The notes: a model not told the origin generated them from the letters alone. Counted from the stretch's first letter, positions 22,381-33,842 are shown. The stretch is DNA of 64,000 nt from Petrolisthes cinctipes (GCA_033782935.1 JAWQEG010001384.1:361080-425079); one strand, 5' to 3'. Numbers and translations: made by a program.

Positions 22381-22724
22381 CATTTATTTCATGTGATAAT
22401 TAATAAGTATTTATACATTTCTTTATTACTAAGGAAATTGCAACAAATAATTATTATTTATTTATTTATTATTATTATTATTGGACAGCAAGCCTGAAGG
22501 AAGGAGAGATAGAAAATACGAAGTGGGAAAGGAGAGAGAGAGAGAAACCGAAGGTGGCAAGGGAGGAACAACAAACACAAATCTGTTTTAATTTCTTTAT
22601 TTTTTTATTGGTATATATATATATATATATACAGTCTCTCTCACACACTCACATCAATCTCTCTCACATAAATGCAATCTCTCGTTCTCTCTCACACACA
22701 CACAGTCTCCCTCTCTTTTTCACA

Positions 22725-22771
<47 letters not shown>

Positions 22772-22797
22772 GACAAAAAACATGCATATATACAATG
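22381..22797. repeat. Microsatellite cluster
   Basis: ATT repeats near 22451, (AT)n at about 22612-22631 and (AC)n at about 22728-22770. No gene is seen. The apparent frames here are poly-(Ser-His-Thr) artefacts of the repeats. Confidence 0.75.
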
Positions 22798-22963
22798 TTT
22801 CAGCAGACTTCAGCAGGCTTCAGTAGGCTTCTGGAGGCTTCAGCAGGGTTCTGGAAGCTTCAGTAGACTTCTGTAGGTATCAGCAGGCTTCAGCAGGCTT
22901 CTGGAGGCTTCAGCAGGCTTCAGTAAGCTTCTGGAGACTTCAGTAGGTTTCAGTAGGCTTCTA
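22798..22963 (+). repeat. Ten-bp minisatellite
   Basis: About 16 degenerate copies of AGGCTTCAGC, with variants CTGGAGG and CAGTAGG. Confidence 0.8.
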
Positions 22964-23354
22964 AAAAATGGAATAGTACTTTAAAAAAATATTTATATGT
23001 ACAAGTGAGAGAAAGAATTTAAAATTATTATTATTATTATTATAATGAAGAAATTATATATTTTACGAAATTTATATTGAATTATAAAATAAATGCAGTT
23101 AATAAATATAATGTGTGTGTGTGTATATATAGACAGTATGTGTGTGTGTGTATACTATGTGTGTGTGTGTGTGTGTGTGTCTGTGTGTGTGTGTGTGTGT
23201 GTGTATAGACTGTATGTATATGTGTTTGTTGTTACAGAGCCAGAGATGACAGATATAGTTATAATATTATTATTATTATTATTATTTGGCTTCATTTGCA
23301 CCTGTGTATGTATTAGTTATAGTCATGTTGTAATACAATTTTAATACAGAGATG

Positions 23355-23399
<45 letters not shown>

Positions 23400-23418
23400 T
23401 AAAATAATAATAATAATA

Positions 23419-23450
<32 letters not shown>

Positions 23451-23535
23451 AGTAATAGTTCTCATGTAGTAAATTAAATATGTTGTTAGAATAAAAACTG
23501 GTTCAGTGTGCAACTATCTGGTCATATTAACATTA
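22964..23535. repeat. GT, ATT, ATA and GAT microsatellites
   Basis: (GT)n lies at about 23112-23204, ATT at 23262-23287, ATA at 23361-23420 and GAT at 23420-23450. No gene is seen. Confidence 0.75.
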
Positions 23536-23685
23536 TTAAGGTGGTAATTCACTTTTGTTACATTGGAGTGCCTTGATTCCTCCAAAGTATGCCAGGAAAC
23601 AACCAGATGAACAAAAATAATGGTGTTCTGTTGCTTGGAATAATTTGGGGGATTCAGTTGCTCCAACAAAAAATTACCCCCTTAA
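23536..23685. mobile_element. TTAA-flanked MITE, copy 1
   Basis: Starts TTAAGGTGGTAA and ends TTACCCCCTTAA. The interior is nearly palindromic, with CTTGATTCCTCCAAAGTATGCC and TTGGAATAATTTGGGGGATT arms. It is inverted relative to the copies at 42190 and 44918. TTAA targets suggest mobilisation by a piggyBac-type transposase. Confidence 0.7.
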
Positions 23686-23728
23686 GTACAGGAGATGGAT
23701 GGGAATTTATGCTGTCGGGTGTACTTCA

Positions 23729-23729
23729 C

Positions 23730-23779
<50 letters not shown>

Positions 23780-23806
23780 ACACATACACACACACTGTAC
23801 TTCACT

Positions 23807-23865
<59 letters not shown>
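23729..23865. repeat. Two CT microsatellites
   Basis: (CT)n at 23729-23776 and 23812-23865, separated by an AC-rich spacer. Confidence 0.85.
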
Positions 23866-23868
<3 letters not shown>

Positions 23869-23924
23869 ACTTTATGACCTTCCTCTCTTTTTCTCTCTCT
23901 CACACAAAACACACGCACACTTAA

Positions 23925-24232
23925 CTTAATGTTATTAATTAAGTTTGGAAAAAGTGTGAGAAGTCCAAATTGGCAATACAAACTTGGAAACAAAATATTA
24001 AATGAAGCAGAGAAAGAAACAGACTTAGGGTTAATGATAAATAAGAAATTAACACCAGATGATCATATTAATGAAAAAGTGAGAAACATGTATATATATA
24101 TTGTTAGCAAATATGAGAGTGGCCTTTACTTATATAGACGAAGAAATGGTCAAGAAAATAATCACGTCCTTTACAAGCCCTACCTTAGAATATGCTGCAG
24201 TAGTACAGTTTACAAATATGTTTGGGGTTAGG
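23925..24232 (+). pseudogene. CR1/Jockey-like LINE reverse transcriptase C-terminal fragment
   Basis: The frame reads IKFGKSVRSPNWQYKLGNKI, then EKETDLGLMINKKLTPDDHI. After a frameshift it reads KKIITSFTSPTLEYAAVV. This is the post-YADD region common in crustacean LINEs (a strand-forming K-M/L-G, then EKDLGV, then RP-LEYAAVVW). It is truncated at both ends. Confidence 0.7.
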
Positions 24233-24566
24233 TTAGACTTGAGCTAACTTTATAGAGAGATTATATGCTAAGATAACCTGAGTGTATGGTTATCAATAGC
24301 TAAATGAGGCTTGTGGAGCGGGAACAAGGCGTCGCTTGGTAGGTCACTTGACTTATGTCGTCACTATATGCTAATGTGTTAATGGTTCCCACAGTGAGCT
24401 AGGGTCTTGTATCCAAGCCTACGCTTGCAGTTTCACGGCATCATGCGATGTGTGACTCACTCTTGTAAGTGAGTATAAGTGATTATAAGTAGCCTCTTAA
24501 ATGTAGGTTTAACCGGAACAATGCTCGGCCACTACCATCCTTCGCCCTCGAAGGAATATTACACAT
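24233..24566. other. No gene seen
   Basis: Unique-looking sequence between the LINE fragment and the palindrome arm. No frame has a recognisable signal. Confidence 0.5.
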
Positions 24567-25880
24567 GTACAGTCTGTTACAGTTCCGACTGGGCCACCCA
24601 GTATCGAGAGATCGTAGATGTGGCAGCAGTGTGTGTGTGTGTGTGCTCGAAAATTATACGGATCGTCAACACTCTCCCTCTGTAATGAACATGACCCTGC
24701 CTCAAAGTTCATTCCATAGATGGCGCTGTGTAGTTGTGGAAGGAATGTGGACTGCAGGGTTGAAGTTTTGGGAAACATCTATGCTCGTGCCAATGAGTCA
24801 TGAGCTCTGAGGCAGAATGGTTGAGGAATGCTATTATGGAAATTTAACAACTATATTACACAATGAGCAGGTGAAGCTAAGGTAAAGTTGTTCGTAGCCT
24901 GAACAGTGAATATTTCTCCTTAATGGTTATCATGTTTGGCAAGCAACATTGCTCAGCCGTTCTGACAGAGCTCACGTCTCGGTGCCACGATTGTTATCTT
25001 GTTTTTCTACCAACTAGGATCGGGCAGATAGGTTGTTTTCTTTGTCCATCATATTTTGGTAAGCATAATTTGAGATCACCTTTGATTTCGTATTCTATTT
25101 GTAAGTCAGGTTACAATGTATTACATGCATAGTAAAATTCCTTCATTGCTAAATACTTTCTCTCTCTCGTAATAAAAATGTTAAAGTCAACTGTAATTCT
25201 CTCTCTCTCTCTCTCTGAAATAAACACCATCTTATCTTATCCTATCTCTATACTAATGAAATCGGACAGAGAGTGAGGACCAATTCCACAGTTGTTCGTT
25301 GTGATTTGTTAGCACACAAACGAAAGAAACTAAACTGTGTAAATGACTTGTGTCTGATTTATTGGAAGCATCTGATGAGTAAAGTATGCAGCTATTGTAA
25401 TAATACAAATGCTCAATTGATAATTTTGGTGAATAGGAATAATCAGCTTTTGGGAAATAACAAAGCCTTACAAGTGTGTTTCGGGAGGCCTCTGACAAAA
25501 TGAATGTGGAATCAGTCCTGGCTCCCTGACATTCTACGTTAATAAACAAATTAGTAGTGTCGAAATAAGCGATCGTTTTGCCAGTGATAATCAACTCGCA
25601 TTGATTGTTAACTGGGTTATGTTTGTTTTGAACCCACAGGTGAACGGGGAAGAGAGATCACTCCTAACGACCAAACGTGTGTTTAACCTACTAATAGATT
25701 ACCCCAAATTTTGCTAATAGATACATTAATGTGTGCATAGTAGTAGGTGATCTACCAAATTTGCACACCGTTCACATAATGATGGATTTATTCCAGAGAT
25801 AACGGTGTGTGGCTGTGGAGAAGAGAAGGGCAAAGTCTCAGAAAGTAGCCTAGGTGGGCAAGGTGAACTTCGTTGGAACC
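24567..25880 (+). repeat. Left arm of a 6.1-kb palindrome
   Basis: It begins TGTACAGTCTGTTACAGTTC and runs to about 25880. It is repeated in reverse complement at 28945-30665. The arms share about 1.3 kb with scattered substitutions and indels, a CT/AG microsatellite (short here, expanded in the other arm) and a short Tc1-like coding remnant at the inner end. Confidence 0.8.
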
Positions 25881-26175
25881 CCATAGAGAGCGTGTGGGCT
25901 ATTATTGGTATAGTGAAACCAGCACAGCTGGATTGCTATAGAATATGCCCCTTCTCCAGCCCAGGCCCCGTATAGGCATAATCTGGGTTGGAAGGGTCTA
26001 TTCCGTGACGATCATCAGAAGTAAATCAAAATTCAAATCTGGCGCTGTACTGATAGTGGAGCCACCTGGTGGCGTGATGAGGTATTAAGCCCGCTCTCCG
26101 CTCGAAGGCAATCGGTCACTCCAATGAGAAAGAAAGTTAATGCCAGCCGCATCGGGAGGTGGGTGGGACAGTCAA

Positions 26176-26556
26176 AGCCCTACCTGACCTTCAAGGGGGT
26201 TCCTCTGGAGGTTTGTCACCTCCTCCAGAAAGCTCTCTTCCTGCTCTCCATAGCTATAGGGTACAGGGCCTCTCAGTTGGCAGCCCTTACCCGTTACACA
26301 GCCTTTTCATCTGTAAGCCCTAACCTTACTTCTTTAACTATCCCCCCCTCTCCTGCTTTCCTAGCTAAGAACGAGCAGGCTGACGACAGGATTGGCCCTC
26401 TCGCAGTACCCTCGTTCCTGAGGGATGGAAGTTTCCACCCCCTCTGTCCAGTCCACGCGTTTACTACATACGTGGAGGCGACGAGAGGGGCTTCTCTGGA
26501 CCACCTCTTCTACAACTCTAGGTCCGGTAACCCTCTTTTCCCTAGGTCAATCGGAT
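26176..26556 (+). pseudogene. DIRS copy 2 tyrosine-recombinase fragment
   Basis: It encodes YLTFKGVPLEVCHLLQKALF, then GYRASQLAALTRYTAF and DGSFHPLCPVHAFTTYVEAT, and stops after FPRSIG. It matches the middle of the copy 1 recombinase and keeps its first catalytic Arg. The HxxR and Tyr boxes are deleted. Its 5' edge is fused directly to the left terminal repeat. Confidence 0.85.
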
Positions 26557-27077
26557 GAGTGACTGGATATATATATTAAACACAGGATTACTACATCCTT
26601 GTGTCCTCCTTCATCCCCTCGGGATCGCATGACCTGAGCCGGGGCCATAGCCCTAGCTCAGAGGACTTTAATAAAAAGGGTGGGGGGTGGGGGGGGGACG
26701 GGGGCACCCCCTCTCCTGTACCTGACCCCTTGAGTCTGCCTATAAAGACTTTAGTTGGTTAACAATTCTGGTCTATAACAGAATAGTCTACGGTATATAT
26801 ATTTTATTATAAGCTATTACAACACTTCAACCACAGCTAGTCCCCTAGCCAGTGTTGGAAGTTGCTTTAGCTTCAGCCTCACCCTGCTCGGTTATTTTTC
26901 TGATTCTCCGCTCTCTCGACCGCTTTTAACTAGCACGTGATTGCCTCCACCTTTTATGATGGGGGGGGGGGGCCCAGGGTAGGTCTCGTTACCCTTCTAC
27001 CTGTCTCTCGGAGTCTCAGGGGCTAGAACCTCCTGAGGCCCGAGAGATTGAGCCTCCTTCCCTAGACGGTACTACGA

Positions 27078-27217
27078 CTCCTCACCGGTACAAGGGCCCA
27101 GCAGGGAACCACCAGCTTCGTCGCCTTCTAGAGCCGGCTCCTCGGGTCGCTCTAGAGGACGCAAGCGATCGGCTAAAAGGTCCCGCCACTCCAAGAAGTC
27201 CCGGGCTCGTCGACCCC
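27078..27217 (+). pseudogene. DIRS copy 2 gag fragment
   Basis: The Ser/Arg-rich segment SRGRKRSAKRSRHSKKSRAR corresponds to the SR exon of copy 1 gag (AKRSRHSRKSRARRR). It then runs straight into a duplicated 3' region (CCCTCGAGTCTGCC), so it is a deletion junction. The same 3' region also occurs upstream at about 26727-26960. Confidence 0.75.
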
Positions 27218-27513
27218 TCGAGTCTGCCTATAAAGACTTTAGTTGAGTAACAATTCTGGTCTATAACAGAATGGTCTACAGTTTATATTTGATGAGCTAC
27301 TACACTCCCACCACAGCTAGTCCCCTAGCCAGTGTTGGAAGTTGCTTTAGCTTCAACCTCACCCTGCTCGGTTATTTTTCTGATTCTCCGCTCTCTCGAC
27401 CGCTTTTAACTAGCACGTGATTGCCTCCACCTCACCTCCCACCTACCGCATCGCATGCATAGCAATCCAGCTGTGCTGGTTTCACTATACCAATAATAGT
27501 GCATTTGTCGCGG

Positions 27514-27872
27514 CTTCTAGCTGCTTAAATTGTATTTATTGGTTGTGAAACCAGCACAGCTTTGACTGTCCCACCCACCTCCCGATGCGGCAGGCATTAA
27601 CTTTCTTTCTCATTGGAGTGACCGATTGCCTTCGAGCGGAGAGCGGGTTTAATACCTCATCACGCCACCAGGTGGCTCCACTATCAGTACAGCGCCAGAT
27701 TTGAATTTTGATTTACTTCTGATGATCGTCACGGAATAGACCCTTCCAACCCAGATTATGCCTATACGGGGCCTGGGCTGGAGAAGGGGCGTATTCTATA
27801 GCAATCCAGCTGTGCTGGTTTCACAACCAATAAATACAATTTAAGCGGCTAGAAGCCGCGACAAATGCACTA
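27514..27872 (+). repeat. Right-end hairpin module of DIRS copy 2
   Basis: A 359-bp block with inverted ends GTGCATTTGTCGCGGC (27516) and its complement ending at 27870. The interior is the reverse complement of this element's left terminal repeat (about 25920-26180). It corresponds to 1396-1769 in copy 1. Confidence 0.78.
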
Positions 27873-28044
27873 ATATGGTCAACTGCAGGGAGCCAGAGAT
27901 GGTGGAGCGGAGACCCGAGGCACTAATGGCTCATACCCAGGCTCAGTGGGAGATGTTCCGCAACAAACCTAACGCATTGTGGCCTCTGTGCCCGATAGAC
28001 TGCGTGCCGTCATAGAGAAGGAAGGTGGCTGGACTGGATATTAA

Positions 28045-28944
28045 TTGTCAATGTAAATAAAACATTATTTTGTTTAAATAAATGTTGTTGGGTTGTCAAG
28101 GATTGTATAACTCCTACTTTGCCTATTTACATTTATAGAGTGTCCCTGTCTATTGAAATTATGAACCTGTAAGATGACGAAAGTAGAGAATAACCAGAGT
28201 TTTATCTTTCTCCCGGCCAACGAGGGTTCAACCGCCGATTTTACAGCTGGTTAGCATATTTCTCAAATTTGGCTGGAGAGCAAGAAGTGCTGGGACAAAA
28301 TGAAGGAAAATTGCTCCTAACATATAGGAATAAAAGTAACCATAGGAATTTTTTTAAATAGTCTCATGGTCTTTCCCAGCTCATTTTACCTACTTGACTG
28401 CATTTCAACCCAACCATACTTAATCTAACCTAACTGAACGGATTGCATTGACCAGGCCAGACTTGAAAAAATATGCCTCCGAATAGGGGTCTCTCTGAGT
28501 GTGCAGCGTGTTTTAAGATTTGATCTCGGGCACGGACGCGAATATTTCATATTTCTTTATAATGCAAGTAAATCTTGGTTTAATCACGTGTTCTGTCTGA
28601 CTTTTACTAGGAGCTAATTTTCTTTAGGATTATTACACATACAGCATGATATCGGTAATGTCAATTTATAGACACATTCTTCCTGAATTTGTGTAGCTAA
28701 CGTTATCCATTCATTACTTGATGACTGGAGAGAAAGATACACAGAATATGCGAGAGGGATAGTTTCGGAGTAATTTCATAATTCGTAGGATTTATGGTAA
28801 CGGGTGATACAATAAACAAAGTAATAAAAATCTTTAGGATTTTATCATTATAAGGAGTCGTTACTCTGAAAAGCTCATCAAATACTGACTGGCAAACTAC
28901 ATTCCTAGCTAAAGTAATGACCCTACGTATCCGTGTGCTCAACC
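28045..28944. other. No gene seen; centre of the palindrome
   Basis: AT-rich sequence between the Tc1 stop codon and the right arm. A minus-strand frame at 28703-28975 begins GKVKFTGRHRLSTRIRR, possibly Tc1-derived, but is otherwise unrecognised. Confidence 0.45.
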
Positions 28945-29264
28945 GGTGCCTTCCAGTGAACTTCACCTTGCCCACCTACTTTCCGAAACTTCGCCCTTCT
29001 CTTCCCCACAGCCACACACCGTTATCTCTGGAATAAATCAATCATTATGTGAACGATGTGCAAATTTGTTAAAACACCTACTGTTATGCACACACTATTT
29101 TTCACTACAAAAGGTTACTTAGCAAAAATCGGGGTAATCTATTAGGAGGTTAAACACACGTTTGGTCGCTAGGAGTAATCCCTCTTCCCCATTTAGGTGT
29201 GGCTTCTAAACAAACATAACCCAGTTAATATAACAATCAATGCCAGTTGATTATCATTGGCAAA

Positions 29265-29574
29265 TTGATTGATTGATTGATTGATTTTTGGCGCTGCAAC
29301 ATCGAGATCATATAGCGCCAGAAGAAGGTGATAGAAGAGGTAGGACAGCAAGCAGGAAGGAAATAGAAAGAAAAGAGAGACAGTTGAATAACTGAAAGAG
29401 ATTGGCTGGGGCCGAAGGGGCGCCAAAACCCTTAAAGTATTGCCCTCTATCACTACTGGCAATACCCCCCTACGGGGTCTAAAGGAGAAAGGGAGAAGAG
29501 GTGGAGATGAGGGAAAGGTGAAGAAAGAACAGGATAAGAAAAGTGAAGAAGTTAGAAAGAGGTGAAGAAGAATC
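29265..29574 (-). mobile_element. SINE-like retroposon with (AATC)n tail
   Basis: It is flanked by the 13-bp duplication TATCATTGGCAAA (29252-29264 and 29575-29587). The other palindrome arm (about 25585-25600) has the uninterrupted site. In minus orientation the element ends GCTGCAACATCGAGATCATATAGCGCC-like sequence followed by (AATC)n. Related pieces lie at 40950-41010 and 41430-41551. No protein is encoded. Confidence 0.78.
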
Positions 29575-29938
29575 TATCATTGGCAAAAAGATCACATATT
29601 TCGACACTTATTTGTTTAACGTAGAATGTCAAGGAGTCAGGGTCGGTCCCACATAGTCATTTTGTCTGTCAGATTCCTCCCCAAACACACTCGTAAGCCT
29701 TCGTTATTTCCCAAAAGCTGAGTGTACCTATTCACCAAAACTATCAAGCACTAGTATTATTACAATATCTGTAAACTTTACTCATCAGGTTAATCCAATA
29801 AATCAGTCAAAAGTCATTTACACAGTTTAGATTCTTTCGTTTGGGCGCTAACAAACTACAACGAACATCTGTGGAATTGGTCCTAAATCTCCATACGATT
29901 TCATATCTAAATAGACTGGATAAGATAAGATAGTGTTC

Positions 29939-29942
<4 letters not shown>

Positions 29943-30011
<69 letters not shown>

Positions 30012-30025
30012 CAGTACACTTTAAC

Positions 30026-30101
<76 letters not shown>
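29943..30101. repeat. Expanded GA microsatellites
   Basis: (GA)n at 29943-30008 and 30030-30101. The corresponding tract in the left arm (25199-25216) is only about 18 bp, so expansion followed the duplication. Confidence 0.85.
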
Positions 30102-30104
<3 letters not shown>

Positions 30105-30808
30105 AGTATTTAGTAATGAAGGAATTTTACTATGCATGTAATACACTGTAACGTGACTTACAAATAAAATACAAAATCAGAGGTGAACATCAAATAATGT
30201 TTACCAAAATATGATGGCCAAAGCAAACAACATATCTGCTCGATCTGCTCGAGTTGGTAGAAAAACAAGAAAACAATGCAATGTTGCATGATAAACATGA
30301 AATCCATTTAGAAAAAATATTCACTGTTCAGGCTACGAACAACTTTACCTTAGCTTCACCTGCTCATTGTGTAATATAGTTGTTAAATTTCCATAATAGC
30401 ATTCCTCAACCACTCTGCCTGAGAGCTCATGACTCATTGGCACGAGCATAGATGTTTCCCGAAACTTCAACCCTGCAGTCCACATTCCTTCCACAACTAC
30501 ACAGCGCCATCTATGGAATGAACTTTTAGGCAGGGTCATGTTCACTACAGAGGGAGAGTGTTGACGATCCGTATAATTTTCGAGCACACACACACACACA
30601 CTGCTGCCACATCTACGATCTCTCGATACTGGGTGGCCCAGTCGGAACTGTAACAGACTGTACATAATATATATATATTCTTATTTAATACATGCAATCT
30701 GTAGATAGTTTTATTTTATTATGTCTACAGATAATAATGATTTTAACATGTACAATATATATTATGGTAAATATATCCTATCTAAATGTGTAGGAGTGTG
30801 TAACTAAC

Positions 30809-32620
30809 CTATACATTTGTATCCTCATTACCTTCTGACACTTGTCTCTGTCGTTCGCGAGCCGATAATTGTCGGTACCGAGCGTACACCTTCCGTATAC
30901 ACCAGCTAAACACAATAGTACAAACAATCAACGTTAGTGCAGGTATGATGTGTAGAGGGAATACAACTTCTCTTGAGAGATGTACAGGTAACAATTCATC
31001 CAATGTTGAGGTAAACTCTGAGTCATTTAAATACTGAAGGAACTTGATTTTGTTTGAAACAATAGTGATTTTATCTAAAGAGATGTTTGCAACAAGGTTA
31101 AGTGATTGTAACTCTGTAGAAAGTGTAGACACAAATGCTTTATGGTGATGAGTAGGTAAGTTAAGGAAATGTTCATTCCTAATCTCACAATGGTTCGGTG
31201 CCATATAATAACCATCCACCCAAATGTGTTGGACTTTACCATTGCAAATTAATGTCACGCTTGTTCTCTTTTGGAAATAGTAGTAGTGGTTAGTACCGAA
31301 GTGCTCATGGTAGGAAGTATTATTACTTACAGTTTTGAAAGTACAGTAAGATGTTGGGAGAGTTGATTCAGGAATTATGAATGAAAGTTCACACTGTGCC
31401 TTGTTTGTTAAACTGAAGGTAAACATATACGCAGGACATACATACAAGTGTAAGTACGAGGTGAGACAGTCATCCAATGAATTTTTTTCTAAGGTGTCTA
31501 TGGCAGTATAATCCTCAGATGCGACTATGTACTGACGTGACTTGTCAACAACCAGCAGGGTATTATTTACTCTAATTGGAAAAGGTTGTAATTCTCAAAT
31601 ATTAAATGACGTTTTTTACTTAAAAGGAATATTTAATAAGATACTTGACTCTGTTATAATTGATCCAATGATGGGGTAATAATATTCCACGTCAGATATG
31701 GTAAATATAGGGGTTAGCTTATAAGTATTTATAGCTATTTCCACTGCTGCCTGCAACTGCCGTAGAGGTAACAACTTAGAGTTCACTCTACCTAATCCAG
31801 CATCTACTAGGTCACTTATTACTAATTCATTTAAATCATTTAGTTCCGTAACAGCTATCTCAATGGCTGCTATGTACTCACTAATTAATTGGATTTGTTC
31901 AATGTTGGGTATTATTCCAATTAATTTCTTTACCACTGAAGTCAATTGGTTAGTTGTTTCTATTATTTCATGAGTTTTCTGTTTTAGGTGTTGGAGAGCC
32001 TCGTAGGTTTGAATAACTATTCTATTCTGTTGTCCCAGGGCAATGGTTACTTGTCCTAATTTCTTTCCTAATGCAGTTACATTGTCGGCCATTGCTGTGC
32101 CAAACAATTGTTTACTTAACAGTCCCATGAAATTAAAAAGGCCACGTCTCTGACGACGAGCATGGGCAGATTGCCTCACTTTATGTGGTTCTTCAGGAAA
32201 TTATAACTTCATATTATGTATTATTGTTACTAGCCTATTTACCCTGTTAGTTTGTAACTGTAGAGTCATTTTTGCAGGTCTAGTATTATTATAGAAGTAG
32301 GCTAGAAGTGGGTTAGTTTTAACATCAGAACTAGCATTCATATCCTGGTTATTGTAAAAATTATTTACTTGTGTTGTGACAGCTTCTACATGTCTGTGTA
32401 ATTCTGATACATGCTGTCCAAGGTTATAGATTATCTCTGGCATATCATGCAATCCGTGAACTTCCAGTTGTACAGTAACTAAATCTTCCACTATCAAGAC
32501 TTTTCCTCTATGTTCAACCAAAGCACCTGTCTTCAGTACTTGGGCTGGAACTGCTGTTTGTTGGGCAAGTGTAACAAGCGCTGTGCCCAGCAAAAACAGT
32601 AATAGAGTCTTGTTCCCCAT
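30809..32620 (-). pseudogene. F-type envelope gene of the retrovirus-like element, broken
   Basis: One frame covers the whole gene but has three in-frame stops (32201-32203, 31616-31618 and 31595-31597). An N-terminal hydrophobic signal peptide (LLLFLLGTALVTLA) starts at 32620. A polybasic cleavage-type site (RRQRR) is followed by Gly/Phe-rich hydrophobic sequence and a helical, heptad-like region. A single transmembrane segment (ALTLIVCTIVFSWCI) lies near the end, before a short basic cytoplasmic tail. This layout matches baculovirus F-like envelopes of insect errantiviruses, which act in membrane fusion. As it stands it cannot produce the full protein. Confidence 0.75.
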
Positions 32621-32635
32621 CTGAAATCAATGTCA

Positions 32636-33842
32636 TTATTTAGTTTGTTTTGCAGACCTAAGTGTTTGTCTGTATGTATTTCTTTTACTTGATGTGGGAG
32701 TGGAGTTTAATATTTCTTGTGATTGTGTTGTGTGTGTTATAGGTGGTTCATTTAAGTTTATCTTTTTACACCTATCCACATGTACTATTTCTACCTCCCC
32801 CGTTTTTATATCCTGTATTTTTATTTTATTTCCATTGGCCATGTCAATTATTTCATATGGACCAACAAACTTTGATACTCTTTCTGGGGATTTTACCATG
32901 ACATTCTCCCCTGCAGCAACATCTATCTTCACAGCTTGAGTATGTTGTTTGATCATCATCTTCTGCCTGCTACCTTCTAGGTGTTTCCTGACTTCCTTAT
33001 GGATGTTATTAAACACTTGTAGTTGTCTAATGGAATAGTCATCCATATTATATGCTGGAGGAGAATTTCCAGTTATTATGTCATATGGAAGTCTTTTGTC
33101 TGTTCCATATAGGATATAATGCGGGGACTTGCCCACTGATGAATTTATGGAACCGTTAATGGAGGCAGCTGTAAAGGATATCCAGTCTTCCCATGATTCT
33201 TGCATAGGATTAGCCACATGTCGCAGAACTTCAAGTATTTAACGATTTGCTCTTTCTGTGAGACCGTTGCTGGCTGGATGATATGCTGTAATAAAAGTTT
33301 GTTTTATATGATATTGATCACATATGTTTCGTAACAAATGATTAGTAAATTATTTACCATTGTCTGTTAGTATCACCTTAGGAGTGGTGTACTGGCAAAG
33401 TAAATTTGTTACAAGTTTGTGTGCAACCTCTTCTGCTGTTTTTGTCTGCAAAGGAGTAATGACCACATAACGTGAGAAATGGTCTACACATACAAGGCAA
33501 TATTTGGAGCCTTGATGACTCATTGGTAAGCTTAGAATAGCTATACCAACAACATCCCATGGTTTTTCAGGTATTGGGTAATTTAACATAGGGGCTGGGC
33601 CCATTGTATTACCTTTATGAGCATGACATGATTCACAATTCTTGATATGTTTCTCCACGTCTGCGCGGAGAGTGAACCAATAATATTTTTGTCTAGTTTC
33701 TGCTATACAGCGATCTCTTCCCGGATGTTCGGCTTGTGGATGATTATGCATAAGCGTTAGTACAGTCTTAATTAGTGTATCAGGGACTACCACTTGTGAA
33801 GAAATGTTAGTTTGTTTCTCAAGCTTCCTGAACAAAGTGTCA
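32636..33842 (-). pseudogene. Integrase of the retrovirus-like element, broken
   Basis: The zinc-binding part has two His (HNHPQAEH) and CESCH. The core reads PWDVVGIAILSLP, where the first catalytic Asp would be expected but Ala stands, then VILTDNGK, a stop, and NGLTERANR, followed by another stop. The C-terminal domain (33217-32636) includes KSPHYILYGTDKRLPYDI and a chromatin- or DNA-binding-like segment KFVGPYEIIDMANG. The gene is interrupted upstream at 33843 by LINE copy B. Confidence 0.82.

Larger units (their letters stand above)
25896..27872 (+). mobile_element. DIRS element, copy 2 (internally deleted)
   Basis: It opens with TATTATTGGTATAGTG (left TIR) and has the left terminal repeat, a recombinase fragment, a 3' non-coding region, a gag fragment, a second copy of the 3' region, the right TIR near 27470-27508 and the terminal hairpin module to 27872. 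Both borders are fixed by the interrupted Tc1 reading frame. It is about 2 kb against 6.75 kb for copy 1, lacks RT entirely and is non-autonomous. No target duplication is seen, as expected for DIRS. Confidence 0.85.
25745..28044 (+). pseudogene. Tc1-like transposase remnant, split by a DIRS insertion
   Basis: Up to 25895 the sequence reads DNGVWLWRREG and, after an internal deletion, WNPIESVWA, the conserved NPIE block with the catalytic acidic residue. From 27873 it resumes exactly in phase as NMVNCREPEMVERRPEAL, AQWEMFRNKPN and, after a frameshift, VPDRLRAVIEKEGGWTGY and a stop at 28042-28044. These are the usual end of Tc1/mariner transposases. The part before DNG is not recognisable. Loss of most of the DDE domain makes it inactive. 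Confidence 0.8.
28945..30665 (-). repeat. Right arm of the 6.1-kb palindrome
   Basis: Reverse-complement match of 24567-25880, ending CTGTAACAGACTGTACA. It is longer because it contains a SINE-like insertion (29265-29574) and expanded GA tracts. Its inner end carries the same Tc1 remnant (CGGTGTGTGGCTGTGG in minus orientation). Confidence 0.8.

Noticed and set aside
22554..23929. Several long-looking frames rich in Ser-Leu, His-Thr or Val-Cys
   Set aside because: They are direct translations of (CT)n, (AC)n and (GT)n tracts and have no protein-like composition.
24509..24810. Matching frames in the two palindrome arms as a conserved gene
   Set aside because: Similarity extends equally over non-coding parts of the arms, includes a microsatellite-derived Val-Cys run and shows no known domain.
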